This document shows positions 16,419 through 25,009 of a stretch of 25,920 nt of DNA, piece by piece. How positions within the stretch are numbered: position 1 is the first letter of the stretch; each line of letters opens with the position of its first letter. Made by a program: the position numbers and the translations under genes. The notes below the pieces were generated by a model. The model was not told the origin of the DNA. It searched no databases and saw only the letters and a list, made by a program, of their open reading frames with translations. The DNA is from Nitrospirae bacterium RBG_13_39_12 (GTDB lineage: Bacteria; Nitrospirota; Thermodesulfovibrionia; Thermodesulfovibrionales; SM23-35): NCBI GenBank assembly GCA_001805125.1, contig MHEF01000154.1, forward strand, positions 17,893-43,812, written 5' to 3'.

Positions 16419-17141
16419 TTATCTTTTAATAAAATTATATTTAAGTATGCAGTAGATGGCAGCAATGCCATCTCTCCAGCTTATTTTTTTACCTTCAGCA
16501 TAAGTTCTTCCGAAATAAGATATGCCCACTTCATAAATCTTAATATTCTTCACCTTAGCAATTTTAGCTGTAATCTCAGGTTCAAAGCCAAAGCGCTGCT
16601 CTTTAAGTTCAATCCCTTTTATAATATCTGTTTTAAAGAGTTTATAACATGATTCCATATCTGTTAATTTAATATTAGTAAGTATATTTGATAAAAAAGT
16701 CAAAAACTTATTTCCTACATAGTGCCAGAAAAAAAATATCCTGTGCGCATTTCCTCCTATAAAACGTGAACCATAAACAACATCGGCAAAACCATCAACC
16801 ACAGGCTTAAGAAGCAAATTATATTCGTTAGGATCATATTCCATATCCGCATCTTGAATTATTATATATTCTCCATTAGCTTTTCTGATGCCTGTATGTA
16901 TCGCAGCGCCTTTACCTTTATTCCTTTCGTGCTTAAGATATTGAATTTTTAAATCCGGGTAATCTAATATGTATTTCTGGATTTCTTCATCGGTACCGTC
17001 AGAAGAAAAGTCATTGACTACGATAATTTCCTTTTCAATATTGTTTATAAGAGTAACGTTATCTATCTTTTTTAATATACTGCTGATAGTTTTTTCTTCA
17101 TTAAAAACAGGTATAATTATTGATAGCTTATTCAATTTCAT
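16419..17141 (-). CDS. Polyprenyl-phosphate sugar synthase-like GT2
   Basis: A 240-residue family 2 glycosyltransferase of the DPM1/polyprenyl-phosphate mannose or glucose synthase type. The N-terminus LSIIIPVFNEEKTI, VVNDFSSDGTD (about 41-51), NKGKGAAIHTGI and the QDADMEYDP metal-binding motif (D97, D99) are all present, as is ADVVYGSRF. There is no C-terminal membrane pair, as in the short DPM1-type proteins. It follows the GT39-like gene by about 100 bp on the same strand. The family makes lipid-linked monosaccharides that GT39/ArnT-type enzymes use as donors, so the pair is likely functionally linked. The sugar and acceptor are not fixed by sequence. The ribosome binding site before the ATG is weak. 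Confidence 0.85.
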   Translation of the reverse strand: MKLNKLSIIIPVFNEEKTISSILKKIDNVTLINNIEKEIIVVNDFSSDGTDEEIQKYILDYPDLKIQYLKHERNKGKGAAIHTGIRKANGEYIIIQDADMEYDPNEYNLLLKPVVDGFADVVYGSRFIGGNAHRIFFFWHYVGNKFLTFLSNILTNIKLTDMESCYKLFKTDIIKGIELKEQRFGFEPEITAKIAKVKNIKIYEVGISYFGRTYAEGKKISWRDGIAAIYCILKYNFIKR

Positions 17142-17242
17142 TTATTAAAAAATAAATTTTGAAGTCTGTTAAAAGTCAACGCCCTCAATGTCATAAAATA
17201 GTATGTATCGACGCTTTTTGTCATACTGAAATCGAATAATTT

Positions 17243-18835
17243 TTACTCCAGCCTGTAAACAGCGATATCCGGTCCTATACGATGTTCCGACCATCCCTTC
17301 ACTGAGTAAGCCAGATGTGCTTCGGAATTTAGGCGTTTAAGGAACATCTGGTAGTCCTTAACCGATCTCGGAAAAAAAACGATATTTTCCGGAACAGGGG
17401 AAAAGGCATCATCAAAATAGGAGTTCATGATTAAATATTGAACTCCGTAATTCCGAAACTCATCAATTAATTCGGGATAATATATAGGAGACCGTTCAGG
17501 ATTAGGACCTATCTCCTCAGGTAGACGATACAACCTACCTCCTACATTCTTGAGTAATAAGAATTTAAGAGGCAGCTGATTAATGTGGGTTAAATAGAGA
17601 GGTCCTCTGAATACCTTTGTTCCGGGGGATATGTTCTGAGCAATCCATTCTTGTGCAATCTCGTTTGTTGTTAGATTAATTGTTGCTCTTAAATATTTTA
17701 TAGTCTTTAATGCCGGGAAAGCAAGCAGGGATGCTGCAAGAGCCAACCCTAAGATTGTGCGATAACGCTTTAAAGTATTGATAAGGCTTTTCTCTATAAA
17801 ACAGCCGATTAAAACATACAGGAGAGGGAGGATAGGAAACACAAATCGAAACGCCTTTAGCCGGCCAGGTCCTGAAATCAGGAAAATATAGACCATGATA
17901 TATACAGTGATTAAAAAAACCCTTGGGTTTCCCCTTTTCGATAGTCCCCACAAAATAGCAATTGCCCCTGCCAGAGTCAAAGGAATTCCAAGGTTTGTAA
18001 TAAAAGAAGTCCCCAGCCACGGCTGTCCCCAAGTGGCAGTTGAGGAGAAGAAGTAATCCAAATATCCACCCTGTACTGCACCGACCTGCCCGTATTGCTG
18101 AATCTTAAATTCACCCAACATCCTCTGAATGTACAAATTTAGCATCGGTAGAAACCATGGTGTAGTCAGCAAAAAGGTTACTGCAAATGCAAGATATGTA
18201 ACAAACAGGTGGCCCAATACTTTTGTGATAGATTTCGGTCTATCTACGATCCATGCTGAAACTGGAAACCATAAAATCAGGTACAGTCCGGTAAACTTGG
18301 AACCTGCGGACAATCCTGCGAAAACTCCAGCAAGTACAAAATGTTTTATTGAAATCCGCTCATGCAACATTGTATAAATTGCTGCAGTCATGAAAAAAAC
18401 CATGAGTATATCTGGAGCCGGTATCCTAGAAAATGTAATGGACGTAATACAAAATACTGAGAGACAAGATGCAAATAGCGCCCCGAAATTACTGCAAAAA
18501 AGACGTGCCATGAAGAAGACCGCAACAACAAGAGCAGAGCCGGCAAGAGCCGAAATGAAGCAGCCGATTAAATAATATGCATATTCTGTCTTAACATGAA
18601 ATAGTGAATATATTGAAGCTAATAGATTAGTATATAAACTGGGATACTGATAATCCTTGGGCTGAAAGTCTCCTGAAGCAACCATTCTAGCGGCCTCTCC
18701 AACGAATTTAAACGAATCTACGTAAACCAAATTAGGTAGACCGTGATCTAGATGGTATATTCTCAAAAAAACGCCTATCGCTAGGATGATGATAAAGCCG
18801 GTACCAGAGTCAAAACGTAATCTTTTACTGGACAT
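17243..18835 (-). CDS. GT39/ArnT-type membrane glycosyltransferase
   Basis: A 530-residue multi-pass protein of the GT-C class (PMT/ArnT, family 39 type), which moves a sugar from a polyprenyl phosphate donor to a lipid or protein on the periplasmic side. About eleven hydrophobic segments run from residue 12 to about 375, followed by a soluble C-terminal domain (about 150 residues). The first luminal loop contains YHLDHGLPNLVYVDS, with the acidic residues expected for the GT-C catalytic site, and a long loop carries QRMLGEFKIQQYG. The frame is open to a TTG at 18856, but I place the start at the ATG at 18835 (MSSKRLRFDSGTG). It is followed by the DPM1-like gene, its probable donor supplier. 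Confidence 0.8.
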   Translation of the reverse strand: MSSKRLRFDSGTGFIIILAIGVFLRIYHLDHGLPNLVYVDSFKFVGEAARMVASGDFQPKDYQYPSLYTNLLASIYSLFHVKTEYAYYLIGCFISALAGSALVVAVFFMARLFCSNFGALFASCLSVFCITSITFSRIPAPDILMVFFMTAAIYTMLHERISIKHFVLAGVFAGLSAGSKFTGLYLILWFPVSAWIVDRPKSITKVLGHLFVTYLAFAVTFLLTTPWFLPMLNLYIQRMLGEFKIQQYGQVGAVQGGYLDYFFSSTATWGQPWLGTSFITNLGIPLTLAGAIAILWGLSKRGNPRVFLITVYIMVYIFLISGPGRLKAFRFVFPILPLLYVLIGCFIEKSLINTLKRYRTILGLALAASLLAFPALKTIKYLRATINLTTNEIAQEWIAQNISPGTKVFRGPLYLTHINQLPLKFLLLKNVGGRLYRLPEEIGPNPERSPIYYPELIDEFRNYGVQYLIMNSYFDDAFSPVPENIVFFPRSVKDYQMFLKRLNSEAHLAYSVKGWSEHRIGPDIAVYRLE

Positions 18836-18856
18836 TATTATATTCTTTAATTCCAA

Positions 18857-19158
18857 TGCATATAGTAAGTCTTTCCTAAATATGGATTAAAACCGATACT
18901 GATAACTGATAGGAATTTGCTTTTTGCGCATTGATAAATGCTACCACAAGAATTTCGAAATCACAATATAATCATCGTTTTTTTTATGCTGGTTTTGATA
19001 AACCGCATGGTTTACAAACAAATATAAATCTTTAAAAGCTTCTTGTGTCAAGCCAAATAGAGACAACTGGCAATTAACATGCCTTTAGGTTGTAAGTTGG
19101 TTGAGAATAACCTAAAATAAAAAATGGGTAAACATAAAAAAGATAAGGAGGTAAAATT
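18857..19158. other. Intergenic region, no gene supported
   Basis: About 300 bp between the divergent GT39 gene and the LRV pseudogene. I see only a TAAACC-GCAT-GGTTTA hairpin (18999-19014, 6-bp stem, 4-nt loop) without a T-run, and an imperfect AGGTT...AACCT inverted repeat near 19087-19113 in what would be the leader of the pseudogene. No tRNA, small ORF or known RNA element is evident. Confidence 0.45.
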
Positions 19159-19542
19159 ATGGAAATTGGAAAATCGCTAACGATCTCGACACCCCGCCAG
19201 AATATCTTAACGAATTACCAAATGCTAAAAATCGAATGATCAGGAGTGCTGTACGAAACATTGTAATACCCCAAAAGAAACTCAATAAAATTATCAGCTA
19301 AAGATATAGAATTGACTGTCAAGAATAATGTAATAGGAAATCCTCATGCTCCAGAAGATACCCTATCTGAGTTATCTGATGATAAAGATATTATGGTTAG
19401 AATTAGCGTATCCAAAAATCCTAAGACAAACAGAGAAACAACAAAAAAGTTAGTTGAGGATAAAAGTTATACAGTCAGGAAAAACGCCACAGAACCAGGA
19501 AGGGGACAGGCGCTTCCCAGACTCAGGATAACCGTTGAATAA
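19159..19542 (+). pseudogene. LRV-repeat protein, frameshifted
   Basis: A strong AAGGAGG ribosome binding site precedes the ATG at 19159, but that frame ends after 26 codons. The next frame over, from about 19168, reads WKIANDLDTPPEYLNELP and on to SAVRNIV, then stops at 19299. The original frame resumes at about 19291 with LSAKDIELTV, GNPHAPEDTLSELSDD, VRISVSKNPKTNRE and KLVEDKSYTVRKNA. These are leucine-rich-variant (LRV) repeats: NPxTP..L..L..D....VR. One deleted base near 19166-19168 and one extra A near 19287-19290 would restore a single frame of about 127 residues. The tail EPGRGQALPRLRITVE is not LRV-like and may be a later junction. Two errors in an otherwise clean window favour a real pseudogene over sequencing error, but that is not proven. 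Confidence 0.7.
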
Positions 19543-19558
19543 ATATAGTGTAGTTATA

Positions 19559-19575
19559 AAGTAATAATATTACTT
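19559..19575. terminator. AT-rich palindrome between convergent genes
   Basis: AAGTAATA-A-TATTACTT is a perfect 8-bp inverted repeat with a single central base, lying between the LRV pseudogene and the end of the HD-GYP gene. As RNA it would be a weak AT hairpin; it may be a bidirectional terminator or a coincidence in AT-rich DNA. Confidence 0.25.
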
Positions 19576-19607
19576 ATAGTAAGTATTTCAGGCACTTATT
19601 AGAAAGA

Positions 19608-21011
19608 TTAAAGCAAATACTCTGCGAGGTTTATCTTGTACTTATTAGGGTCCAGTATTTTTAATATGGATCTTAAATAGTTGCCTTTCTCATCTTTCTC
19701 TGTAAGAGTTACTACTGGTCCCTTAACCCGGTTCCCATTTCTATCAATAATAATTAATACTCTTGGCCTGTCCATAAAAACTACATCACTTTCATATACA
19801 AGGCCAAGTTCTTTTGTATCAAGCATCACAAGTGAACCTATAGGAAAAACGCCAACCATATTTATAAAAAATTTGAGAAGCAAGGGGTCAAGTTGTGTAC
19901 CAGACCTTTCCATCATCAAGCTCAGTGCTTTATCAGGAGACATCGGAATTCTTGAATAAACTCTCGCAGATGTCATTGCATCATACTGGTCTGCGATACT
20001 AACTATCCTGGAAAAGAAGTCAAGCTCTGAGTGTTTCCTGACTCTTGGATATCCTGTAAAATCATAGTTCATATGATGCTCAAAGGCAACAATAGAAGAC
20101 CTCATGGTAGAATTATCAAAACCTCTTAATTTTAATATTGCTCTTACACCCCATACAGGATGCTTTCGTATAAGCTTCCATTCATCATCGTTAAAATTGG
20201 TCGGTTTATTCAGTAACTCATATGGGACTTCGATCTTGCCTATGTCATGAAAAAGTGCTGCCAGTCCAAGCTCGGTAAGAACCTTCTTGCTCAACCCTAA
20301 CCTCTGTCCAAGAGCTACCGATAGTATGCTGACGTTTACCGAATGATGATATGTGTATTCATCATAATCTTTAATTGCAGTCATGCTTAAAAGAAGTTGT
20401 TCTTCTTCAAGTATCTGGTCAACCATCGTCTCAACAATCCTTTTCGCCTTTTTTATACTGACCTTTTCTCCTGACTTTATCTTTGTCATTACACCCTTTG
20501 AATATGAGACTGCATTGTAATATGTCTTTTTTATTATCTTTCTAACATCTACTTCATCGCCTTCTTTTACTTTCTTCAGTCTATCTATTACGATACGATT
20601 CGATTCTTCCATCACTTCTGAAATTTTTTCATAGGGGGAATCAGAGAATCCAGCTAAAATAAATGCTTTTAGGAATACCTTGATATCGTCGGGTGTTATT
20701 TTATCTTTAAAAATAACGCTTCCAATCTCTCTGTTTTTAAATTCCCTGACAAGAAAATCGAAATTAAGGAGATATTCTAGCGAGTAACGTATTCTTGAAC
20801 CGTCGATGTAAAAAAACTCTCCTACTAGTTCAAGCGTGGTGCTCCTTTCTGCTTCTATCATTGGGTTAATAAGCAAAAGAAATCTGTCAATAGCTGTTGT
20901 CACAGCAATATTATTTGGGTCATGAATTTGGGCAGTTCTAAGGATAACAGACAACTGATTAATTATATCCTGCGCACTCTTGCGATCTGATTTGTCTTCG
21001 TTACTGACCAT
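19608..21011 (-). CDS. HD-GYP domain phosphodiesterase
   Basis: A 467-residue cytoplasmic protein. The C-terminal half is an HD-GYP domain, the family that hydrolyses cyclic di-GMP: YHHSVNVS (about 221-228), LFHDIGKIEVP with H255-D256, HPVWGV, then EHHMNYDFTGYP (GYP at 320-322) and SRIVSIADQYDAMTS. All metal-ligand motifs are present, so it is probably active. The N-terminal 200 residues form an alpha-rich region without a recognised receiver or sensor domain. The ATG at 21011 overlaps the end of the HEAT gene by 11 bp, so translation is likely coupled; a TTG at 21017 is the alternative. It is the last gene of the tat run. Confidence 0.88.
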   Translation of the reverse strand: MVSNEDKSDRKSAQDIINQLSVILRTAQIHDPNNIAVTTAIDRFLLLINPMIEAERSTTLELVGEFFYIDGSRIRYSLEYLLNFDFLVREFKNREIGSVIFKDKITPDDIKVFLKAFILAGFSDSPYEKISEVMEESNRIVIDRLKKVKEGDEVDVRKIIKKTYYNAVSYSKGVMTKIKSGEKVSIKKAKRIVETMVDQILEEEQLLLSMTAIKDYDEYTYHHSVNVSILSVALGQRLGLSKKVLTELGLAALFHDIGKIEVPYELLNKPTNFNDDEWKLIRKHPVWGVRAILKLRGFDNSTMRSSIVAFEHHMNYDFTGYPRVRKHSELDFFSRIVSIADQYDAMTSARVYSRIPMSPDKALSLMMERSGTQLDPLLLKFFINMVGVFPIGSLVMLDTKELGLVYESDVVFMDRPRVLIIIDRNGNRVKGPVVTLTEKDEKGNYLRSILKILDPNKYKINLAEYLL

Positions 21012-22650
21012 GTTCAATTCTTTTTATAGCTATATAAGAATATTCTCTAAGATTTTTATTATTAGAGTTCTTATATTTATTGAGTATAGGAAGTGCTTCT
21101 TTATATCCCAGAAGACCAAGTCCAAAAGCTGCGCAGGCCCTGTTTTCATAATTCTTCGCCCTACCGAAAAAGGTCTTTTTCTTCAATACTTTCATAAGAA
21201 AGTTTATAATCTCTTCATCCTTCCATTTTGAGAGTACTTCATAAAATTCTTTCTTTTCTTCAAAATTTCTTTCCTTAAACATCTTATCAGAGATCTTCTC
21301 AAGGATTATTTTTTTCGAAACTTCAGAACCAATAATACCGAAAGCTTTAACAGCTGCTATTCTCACCTGCACATCTAGATCGTCAAGACACTCTCTCAGG
21401 GACTGGATCACCTCTCGTCCACCGAGTTCACCAAGGGCTCTGATTACTTCTTTCCTGACCCTGATGTCTCCATGCTTGACAGTCTTTAGAAGATATTCAA
21501 TAGCTCTTTTGTCCCCGATCTTTCTGAGAATATAAATAATATTCCTGACAACAAACCACCTCTGGTCATCGAGTCCTCTTGCTAGTGCCTGTATATCCTT
21601 TTTACCTATAAAAATTAGTGATTCAATTACACTCTTCCTCGCATGTATAGTCTTCAATTCTCCAAGGAATTTAACAAAAGGTGTGATAGCATTCTTATCA
21701 AGAGATTCTATGAAACCTTCAAATACTTTTTCCTCAATCTCAACACCCCCGTCAAGGAGCCCTGCGAGAAGTCCTATTATCTCATCGGTTCCTGCATACA
21801 AAATAAGCTTTCTCATATATTTTTTCGAATCCTCAGGAAATAATGGATCATCGATTACTTCTTTTGTCTTTGTCATTATATCCAACACGATATACACATT
21901 CCCTTGTTTCATTGAAAACTTAATGGAATCCTTTAGGAATGGAAAAGTATCTTCAAAATCGCTCTTACTTTCGGACTGGTAAATGATTTCAAAAAGAATG
22001 TCAGCCAGCTTTTCTATTCTATTAGATGAATCCTTTTCCATTTCCCGTTCGAGCATCTTTAAATCCTTTTCTGTAATAGGCACTATCGATGTACCCTTCA
22101 CATCCTCTTCCTTGAATCCTTCTGCATATGCCTTCATCAGTTCATCTACATCCGAGACCTTCTCCTTTAGCTCTTCTTCAGCTTTAGTCTCATAATCTTC
22201 CTCATCTAAATCCACTAGAACCGCTTCATCAACTACATATTGTATGTTCTGGAAGTCTTTTTCCCATAATAGAGTCACAATGTCATCATCTACTACTTCT
22301 CTGTCAAAATCCATAGCTACAATCTTGAAAAACTCCTCAAGTTCTTCCTGAAGCAAACCTTTTTTAAAAGTTAACTCCCTTAACCCGTCCTTGAAAAAGA
22401 AAAGTGCCAGGTTATCTTCCTTCTCATCGCTGTAATATATCTGTTCTGAATCATAAGAAATACTGTTATGCTTTATCTGAAGTACAAATTTTTCTTTATA
22501 ATCAAAAAAATCTCTGAATTTCGCGTATGAATCTTCCAATGTCTTAACATAAATAGGGTTATTCTGAGGATACATTCTGAAAGTTTTTTTACCTTTTACT
22601 ATAGCTTGCAGGATATCCCTTGCTTCTTTTATTCCTTCAATTTGTTCCAT
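21001..22650 (-). CDS. HEAT-repeat protein
   Basis: A 549-residue soluble protein, mostly acidic. The N-terminus (about 1-130) is an alpha/beta region with FRMYPQNNPIYVKTLEDSY, common in proteins encoded beside HD-GYP genes. A Glu-rich segment spans about 140-190. From about 330 onward HEAT repeats are clear: SLIFIGKKDIQALARGLDD, VVRNIIYILRKIGDKRAIEYL, VRKEVIRALGELGG and VQVRIAAVKAFGIIG, ending with a further repeat. HEAT solenoids are protein-binding scaffolds. The stop overlaps the start of the HD-GYP gene, so a physical or regulatory partnership with that phosphodiesterase is plausible but inferred. Its own start has a weak ribosome binding site. Confidence 0.85.
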   Translation of the reverse strand: MEQIEGIKEARDILQAIVKGKKTFRMYPQNNPIYVKTLEDSYAKFRDFFDYKEKFVLQIKHNSISYDSEQIYYSDEKEDNLALFFFKDGLRELTFKKGLLQEELEEFFKIVAMDFDREVVDDDIVTLLWEKDFQNIQYVVDEAVLVDLDEEDYETKAEEELKEKVSDVDELMKAYAEGFKEEDVKGTSIVPITEKDLKMLEREMEKDSSNRIEKLADILFEIIYQSESKSDFEDTFPFLKDSIKFSMKQGNVYIVLDIMTKTKEVIDDPLFPEDSKKYMRKLILYAGTDEIIGLLAGLLDGGVEIEEKVFEGFIESLDKNAITPFVKFLGELKTIHARKSVIESLIFIGKKDIQALARGLDDQRWFVVRNIIYILRKIGDKRAIEYLLKTVKHGDIRVRKEVIRALGELGGREVIQSLRECLDDLDVQVRIAAVKAFGIIGSEVSKKIILEKISDKMFKERNFEEKKEFYEVLSKWKDEEIINFLMKVLKKKTFFGRAKNYENRACAAFGLGLLGYKEALPILNKYKNSNNKNLREYSYIAIKRIEHGQ

Positions 22651-22689
22651 ATTAAAAAATTACCACAGCAATTTTAATGCAGTCAAATC

Positions 22690-22968
22690 CTAGATAAGGA
22701 TTATTTTCCTTTCTCTGGCAAAATTTTTAATTATCATTAAAGCAGAATAGAGCCTCTGAAGCCTTGTATTTCTCCACCTGATAGCCTGTGTATCACCATG
22801 AGGAAACTTTTCGGATCTTATTTCGGTCTGGGTCTTCATTATCTCTTGATACAGCCCTTTGAGAGATTCGTTATCAATTGGTTTTAAAAATATTGGATTA
22901 ACAACCACATAACCTTCAGCTATATCAAAAGTAATTGCCTTAAGACTTTTTCCTCTTATCGTAGGCAT
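22690..22968 (-). CDS. Unrecognised 92-residue protein
   Basis: A small basic protein, MPTIRGKSLKAITFDIAEG at the start, a central DNESLKGLYQEIMKTQTEIR helix, an SEKFPHGDTQAIRWRNTRLQ segment and a hydrophobic end (SALMIIKNFARERKIILI). No signal peptide, membrane segment or cysteine. I do not recognise a family. The ATG has AAAGG eight bases upstream, and only three bases separate it from the tatC stop, so it is translated in the same operon. Its place between tatC and the HEAT/HD-GYP pair suggests a link to one of them. The codon pattern and spacing support a real gene. Confidence 0.75.
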   Translation of the reverse strand: MPTIRGKSLKAITFDIAEGYVVVNPIFLKPIDNESLKGLYQEIMKTQTEIRSEKFPHGDTQAIRWRNTRLQRLYSALMIIKNFARERKIILI

Positions 22969-22971
22969 GAT

Positions 22972-23748
22972 TCAGCCTTTCAGCCTCACAAATATTCTTG
23001 ATATTATTATACCTACTTCATATAAAACAATCATAGGCACTGCCATTAACGTCTGGTTAAATACATCAGGCGTTGGAGTAAGAATAGCAGCTACCACAAA
23101 GACTATTAAGATGGCATATTTTCTGTTTTTTGCAAGTGTTTTTGGAGTTACTAAACCCATGCGTGTTAAAAAAACTATTACAATAGGAAGCTCAAATACA
23201 GCCCCAAAAGACAGTATGAATTTGAGACAAAAATCAACGTAATTTCCTACAGAAAGCATCGGCCTTAAGAAATCACCAACCTTGTAAGTAAGAAGGAATC
23301 CCATTGCAAATGGTAATACTACAAGAAAACAGAATGCAGCTCCGATAAGAAAAAGTCCTGTACCTGAGAAAATAAACGGAATTAAATATCTTCTCTCTTT
23401 CTTAAGAAGGCCCGGAGAAATAAACTTCCACAATTGATAAAATATAACGGGTAGGGCAACTAAAAAAGCGGACACAAAAGCTATCTTAATATTCATCCAA
23501 AAAGCCTCAGCCGGCGCAAGAAATACTAGCTTTGTGTCCTGAAGCTTATCGTGAGGAATATAATATAAATGCATATCCTTCACAGAAAATTTCAAGGTGT
23601 ATTTAAGGGGGAACATTATAAACTTGAAGATATATTCAGAATAATTAAATGAAACAAAAAAAGTAATTATTAAAGCGACTAAGGATGTAATAATACTTTT
23701 TCTGAGGTCACCAAGATGTTCTGTAAGGGGCATCTTATGTTCTTCCAT
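22972..23748 (-). CDS. tatC: Sec-independent protein translocase TatC
   Basis: A 258-residue TatC, the inner-membrane receptor that binds twin-arginine signal peptides of folded exported proteins. The conserved N-terminal EHLGDLRKSI, the FxSPGLLKKERRY segment after the second membrane helix, and the ELPIVIVFLTRMGLVTP block are present, and six membrane helices can be counted. The start is taken at the ATG at 23748 (MEEHKMPLTEHLG); the open frame reaches a TTG at 23760. The protein precedes the 92-residue gene and follows tatA/B. It is somewhat longer in the first periplasmic loop (KDMHLYYIPHDKLQDTKL) than E. coli TatC, as in many delta-type bacteria. Confidence 0.94.
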   Translation of the reverse strand: MEEHKMPLTEHLGDLRKSIITSLVALIITFFVSFNYSEYIFKFIMFPLKYTLKFSVKDMHLYYIPHDKLQDTKLVFLAPAEAFWMNIKIAFVSAFLVALPVIFYQLWKFISPGLLKKERRYLIPFIFSGTGLFLIGAAFCFLVVLPFAMGFLLTYKVGDFLRPMLSVGNYVDFCLKFILSFGAVFELPIVIVFLTRMGLVTPKTLAKNRKYAILIVFVVAAILTPTPDVFNQTLMAVPMIVLYEVGIIISRIFVRLKG

Positions 23749-23792
23749 TCCAATCTTCAACCTTTATCACATACAATTTTCAAATCCAAGAT

Positions 23793-24068
23793 TCAACCAG
23801 GCTTGTTATCAACAGTATGATTATTTTTTTGTTTCTTTTGATCTGAATCAGAAATTTTGCTGTCCTTGTCTTCCTGGGCATTATCGAGCACTTTATTAGC
23901 GTCTTCAAACTCGGTCTCAACCTGCTCCTTTACATCATGAAACGCCCTTTTTAATTCACCCATTCCTTTTCCAAGTGATTTAGCTAATTCAGGAAGTCTT
24001 TTTGGTCCAAAAACAAGAAGGGCAACAACAAATATTACTATCAGTTCCGGTAACCCGATGTCAAACAT
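23793..24068 (-). CDS. tatA: TatA/TatB-family translocase subunit
   Basis: A 91-residue protein: one N-terminal membrane helix (about 6-21, LIVIFVVALLVF), the FGPKRLPELAKSLGKG hinge and amphipathic helix, and a charged Glu/Lys/Asp-rich tail. The start MFDIGLPEL, with Glu at position 8, is TatB-like, while length and the FGPKRLPE hinge fit both TatA and TatB. It is the only TatA/B-type gene in the window, so it may serve as a bifunctional TatA, or a separate tatA may lie elsewhere. It lies 44 bp upstream of tatC and eight bases after the outer-membrane barrel gene, with an AGG just before the ATG. Confidence 0.9.
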   Translation of the reverse strand: MFDIGLPELIVIFVVALLVFGPKRLPELAKSLGKGMGELKRAFHDVKEQVETEFEDANKVLDNAQEDKDSKISDSDQKKQKNNHTVDNKPG

Positions 24069-24076
24069 TACCTGAA

Positions 24077-24859
24077 CTATTCCTCTTCATATATTTTCTT
24101 AATCTTCTGCTTTTCAGATGGAGATAAAAATGTTACAGAGAACATTATCCTGGTTTCAGGACTTCTGTTCTTAAGATCAAATCCAGCACCGAATGTAGTA
24201 TATATAGAATCCGTAGTTTTTATCCTGTACCCAATCCTCCCCTCCAATGTATCAACTTTCCCTGATATATGACTTGTCTTGCAATATAATTCTGCGAGGA
24301 TTTTAAAATTATGCGCTGCAGCGAAATCTAAACCTGCTAAAAAAGATATCTCGTCATCAAGTTTCCCGTCACCTGGATTTTCATAAATAAAGTTTAAATG
24401 ACCATTGATCGGGCCTACTCTTTTACTCACAATAAGTCCAATACCAAAACTTCCATCTGTAGTTAAATCGCCCTGTCCTGACGGGATAGATGCGTTCAGT
24501 ATGTATGCTAAAGACGGACCATATTTTCCTTCTTCAAAAAACCTGTGTTTAAACCCTAACGCAATATCTTCAAATCCATCTTTCGTATCAGATCCAAAAT
24601 CATACGGTATTGTCATACTCAGCTCAACATTATCTGTAACTCCGTAAGCTGCCTTAAAAACAAACCTGTAGAAATCTGGATCTATTAATACTTCAGCACC
24701 GGTTGAAAATGCAGCTTTGCCTTTTGAAACGCTCTCAGCACTGAAAGTCGAAAAAATGCCATACGGATCGACAGGCTTAAGTCCGGTTAATTCAAACCCA
24801 TATGAATTTTCACAAGGGAAAAGTAATATTAATAACAGGGGCAGAAAATATCTTTTCAT
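24077..24859 (-). CDS. Outer-membrane beta-barrel protein (MetA-degradation type)
   Basis: A 260-residue protein starting MKRYFLPLLLILLFPCENSYG, a signal peptide, followed by alternating beta strands rich in aromatic and glycine residues: AAYGVTDNVELSMTIPYDFG, FEDIALGFKHRFF, SFGIGLIVSKRVG and TTFGAGFDLK. This resembles the Phenol_MetA_deg/transporter barrel family, whose members lack an assigned function in most genomes. The sequence does not end in Phe but in a charged IKKIYEEE tail. The start is the ATG at 24859; an upstream TTG at 24898 would add 13 residues ahead of the signal peptide and is unlikely. It is the first gene of the leftward tat operon, and its own export would be by Sec. Confidence 0.75.
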   Translation of the reverse strand: MKRYFLPLLLILLFPCENSYGFELTGLKPVDPYGIFSTFSAESVSKGKAAFSTGAEVLIDPDFYRFVFKAAYGVTDNVELSMTIPYDFGSDTKDGFEDIALGFKHRFFEEGKYGPSLAYILNASIPSGQGDLTTDGSFGIGLIVSKRVGPINGHLNFIYENPGDGKLDDEISFLAGLDFAAAHNFKILAELYCKTSHISGKVDTLEGRIGYRIKTTDSIYTTFGAGFDLKNRSPETRIMFSVTFLSPSEKQKIKKIYEEE

Positions 24860-24922
24860 TGATAAAAAATAGCAGAAATCTTCAAAGCTGTCAATCAATG
24901 ATATTTTCCGCCATGGCAGTCA

Positions 24923-24952
24923 TTGACAAAGATCATTTATTGAAAATATAAT
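24923..24952 (+). promoter_or_regulatory. Consensus sigma70 promoter for thioredoxin
   Basis: TTGACA (24923-24928), an 18-bp spacer and TATAAT (24947-24952) match both consensus hexamers exactly. The predicted start, near 24959, is about 50 bases before the thioredoxin ATG. Confidence 0.7.
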
Positions 24953-25009
24953 TAATAAACAATTTTGTAATTTTCCCTGCCAGACTTGTGGGGACTAGAG
25001 GAGGCTTCC

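Noticed and set aside
17160..17242. Possible second copy of the palindromic repeat (GTCATACTGAAATCGAAT)
   Set aside because: Only the first few bases agree and there is no second arm.
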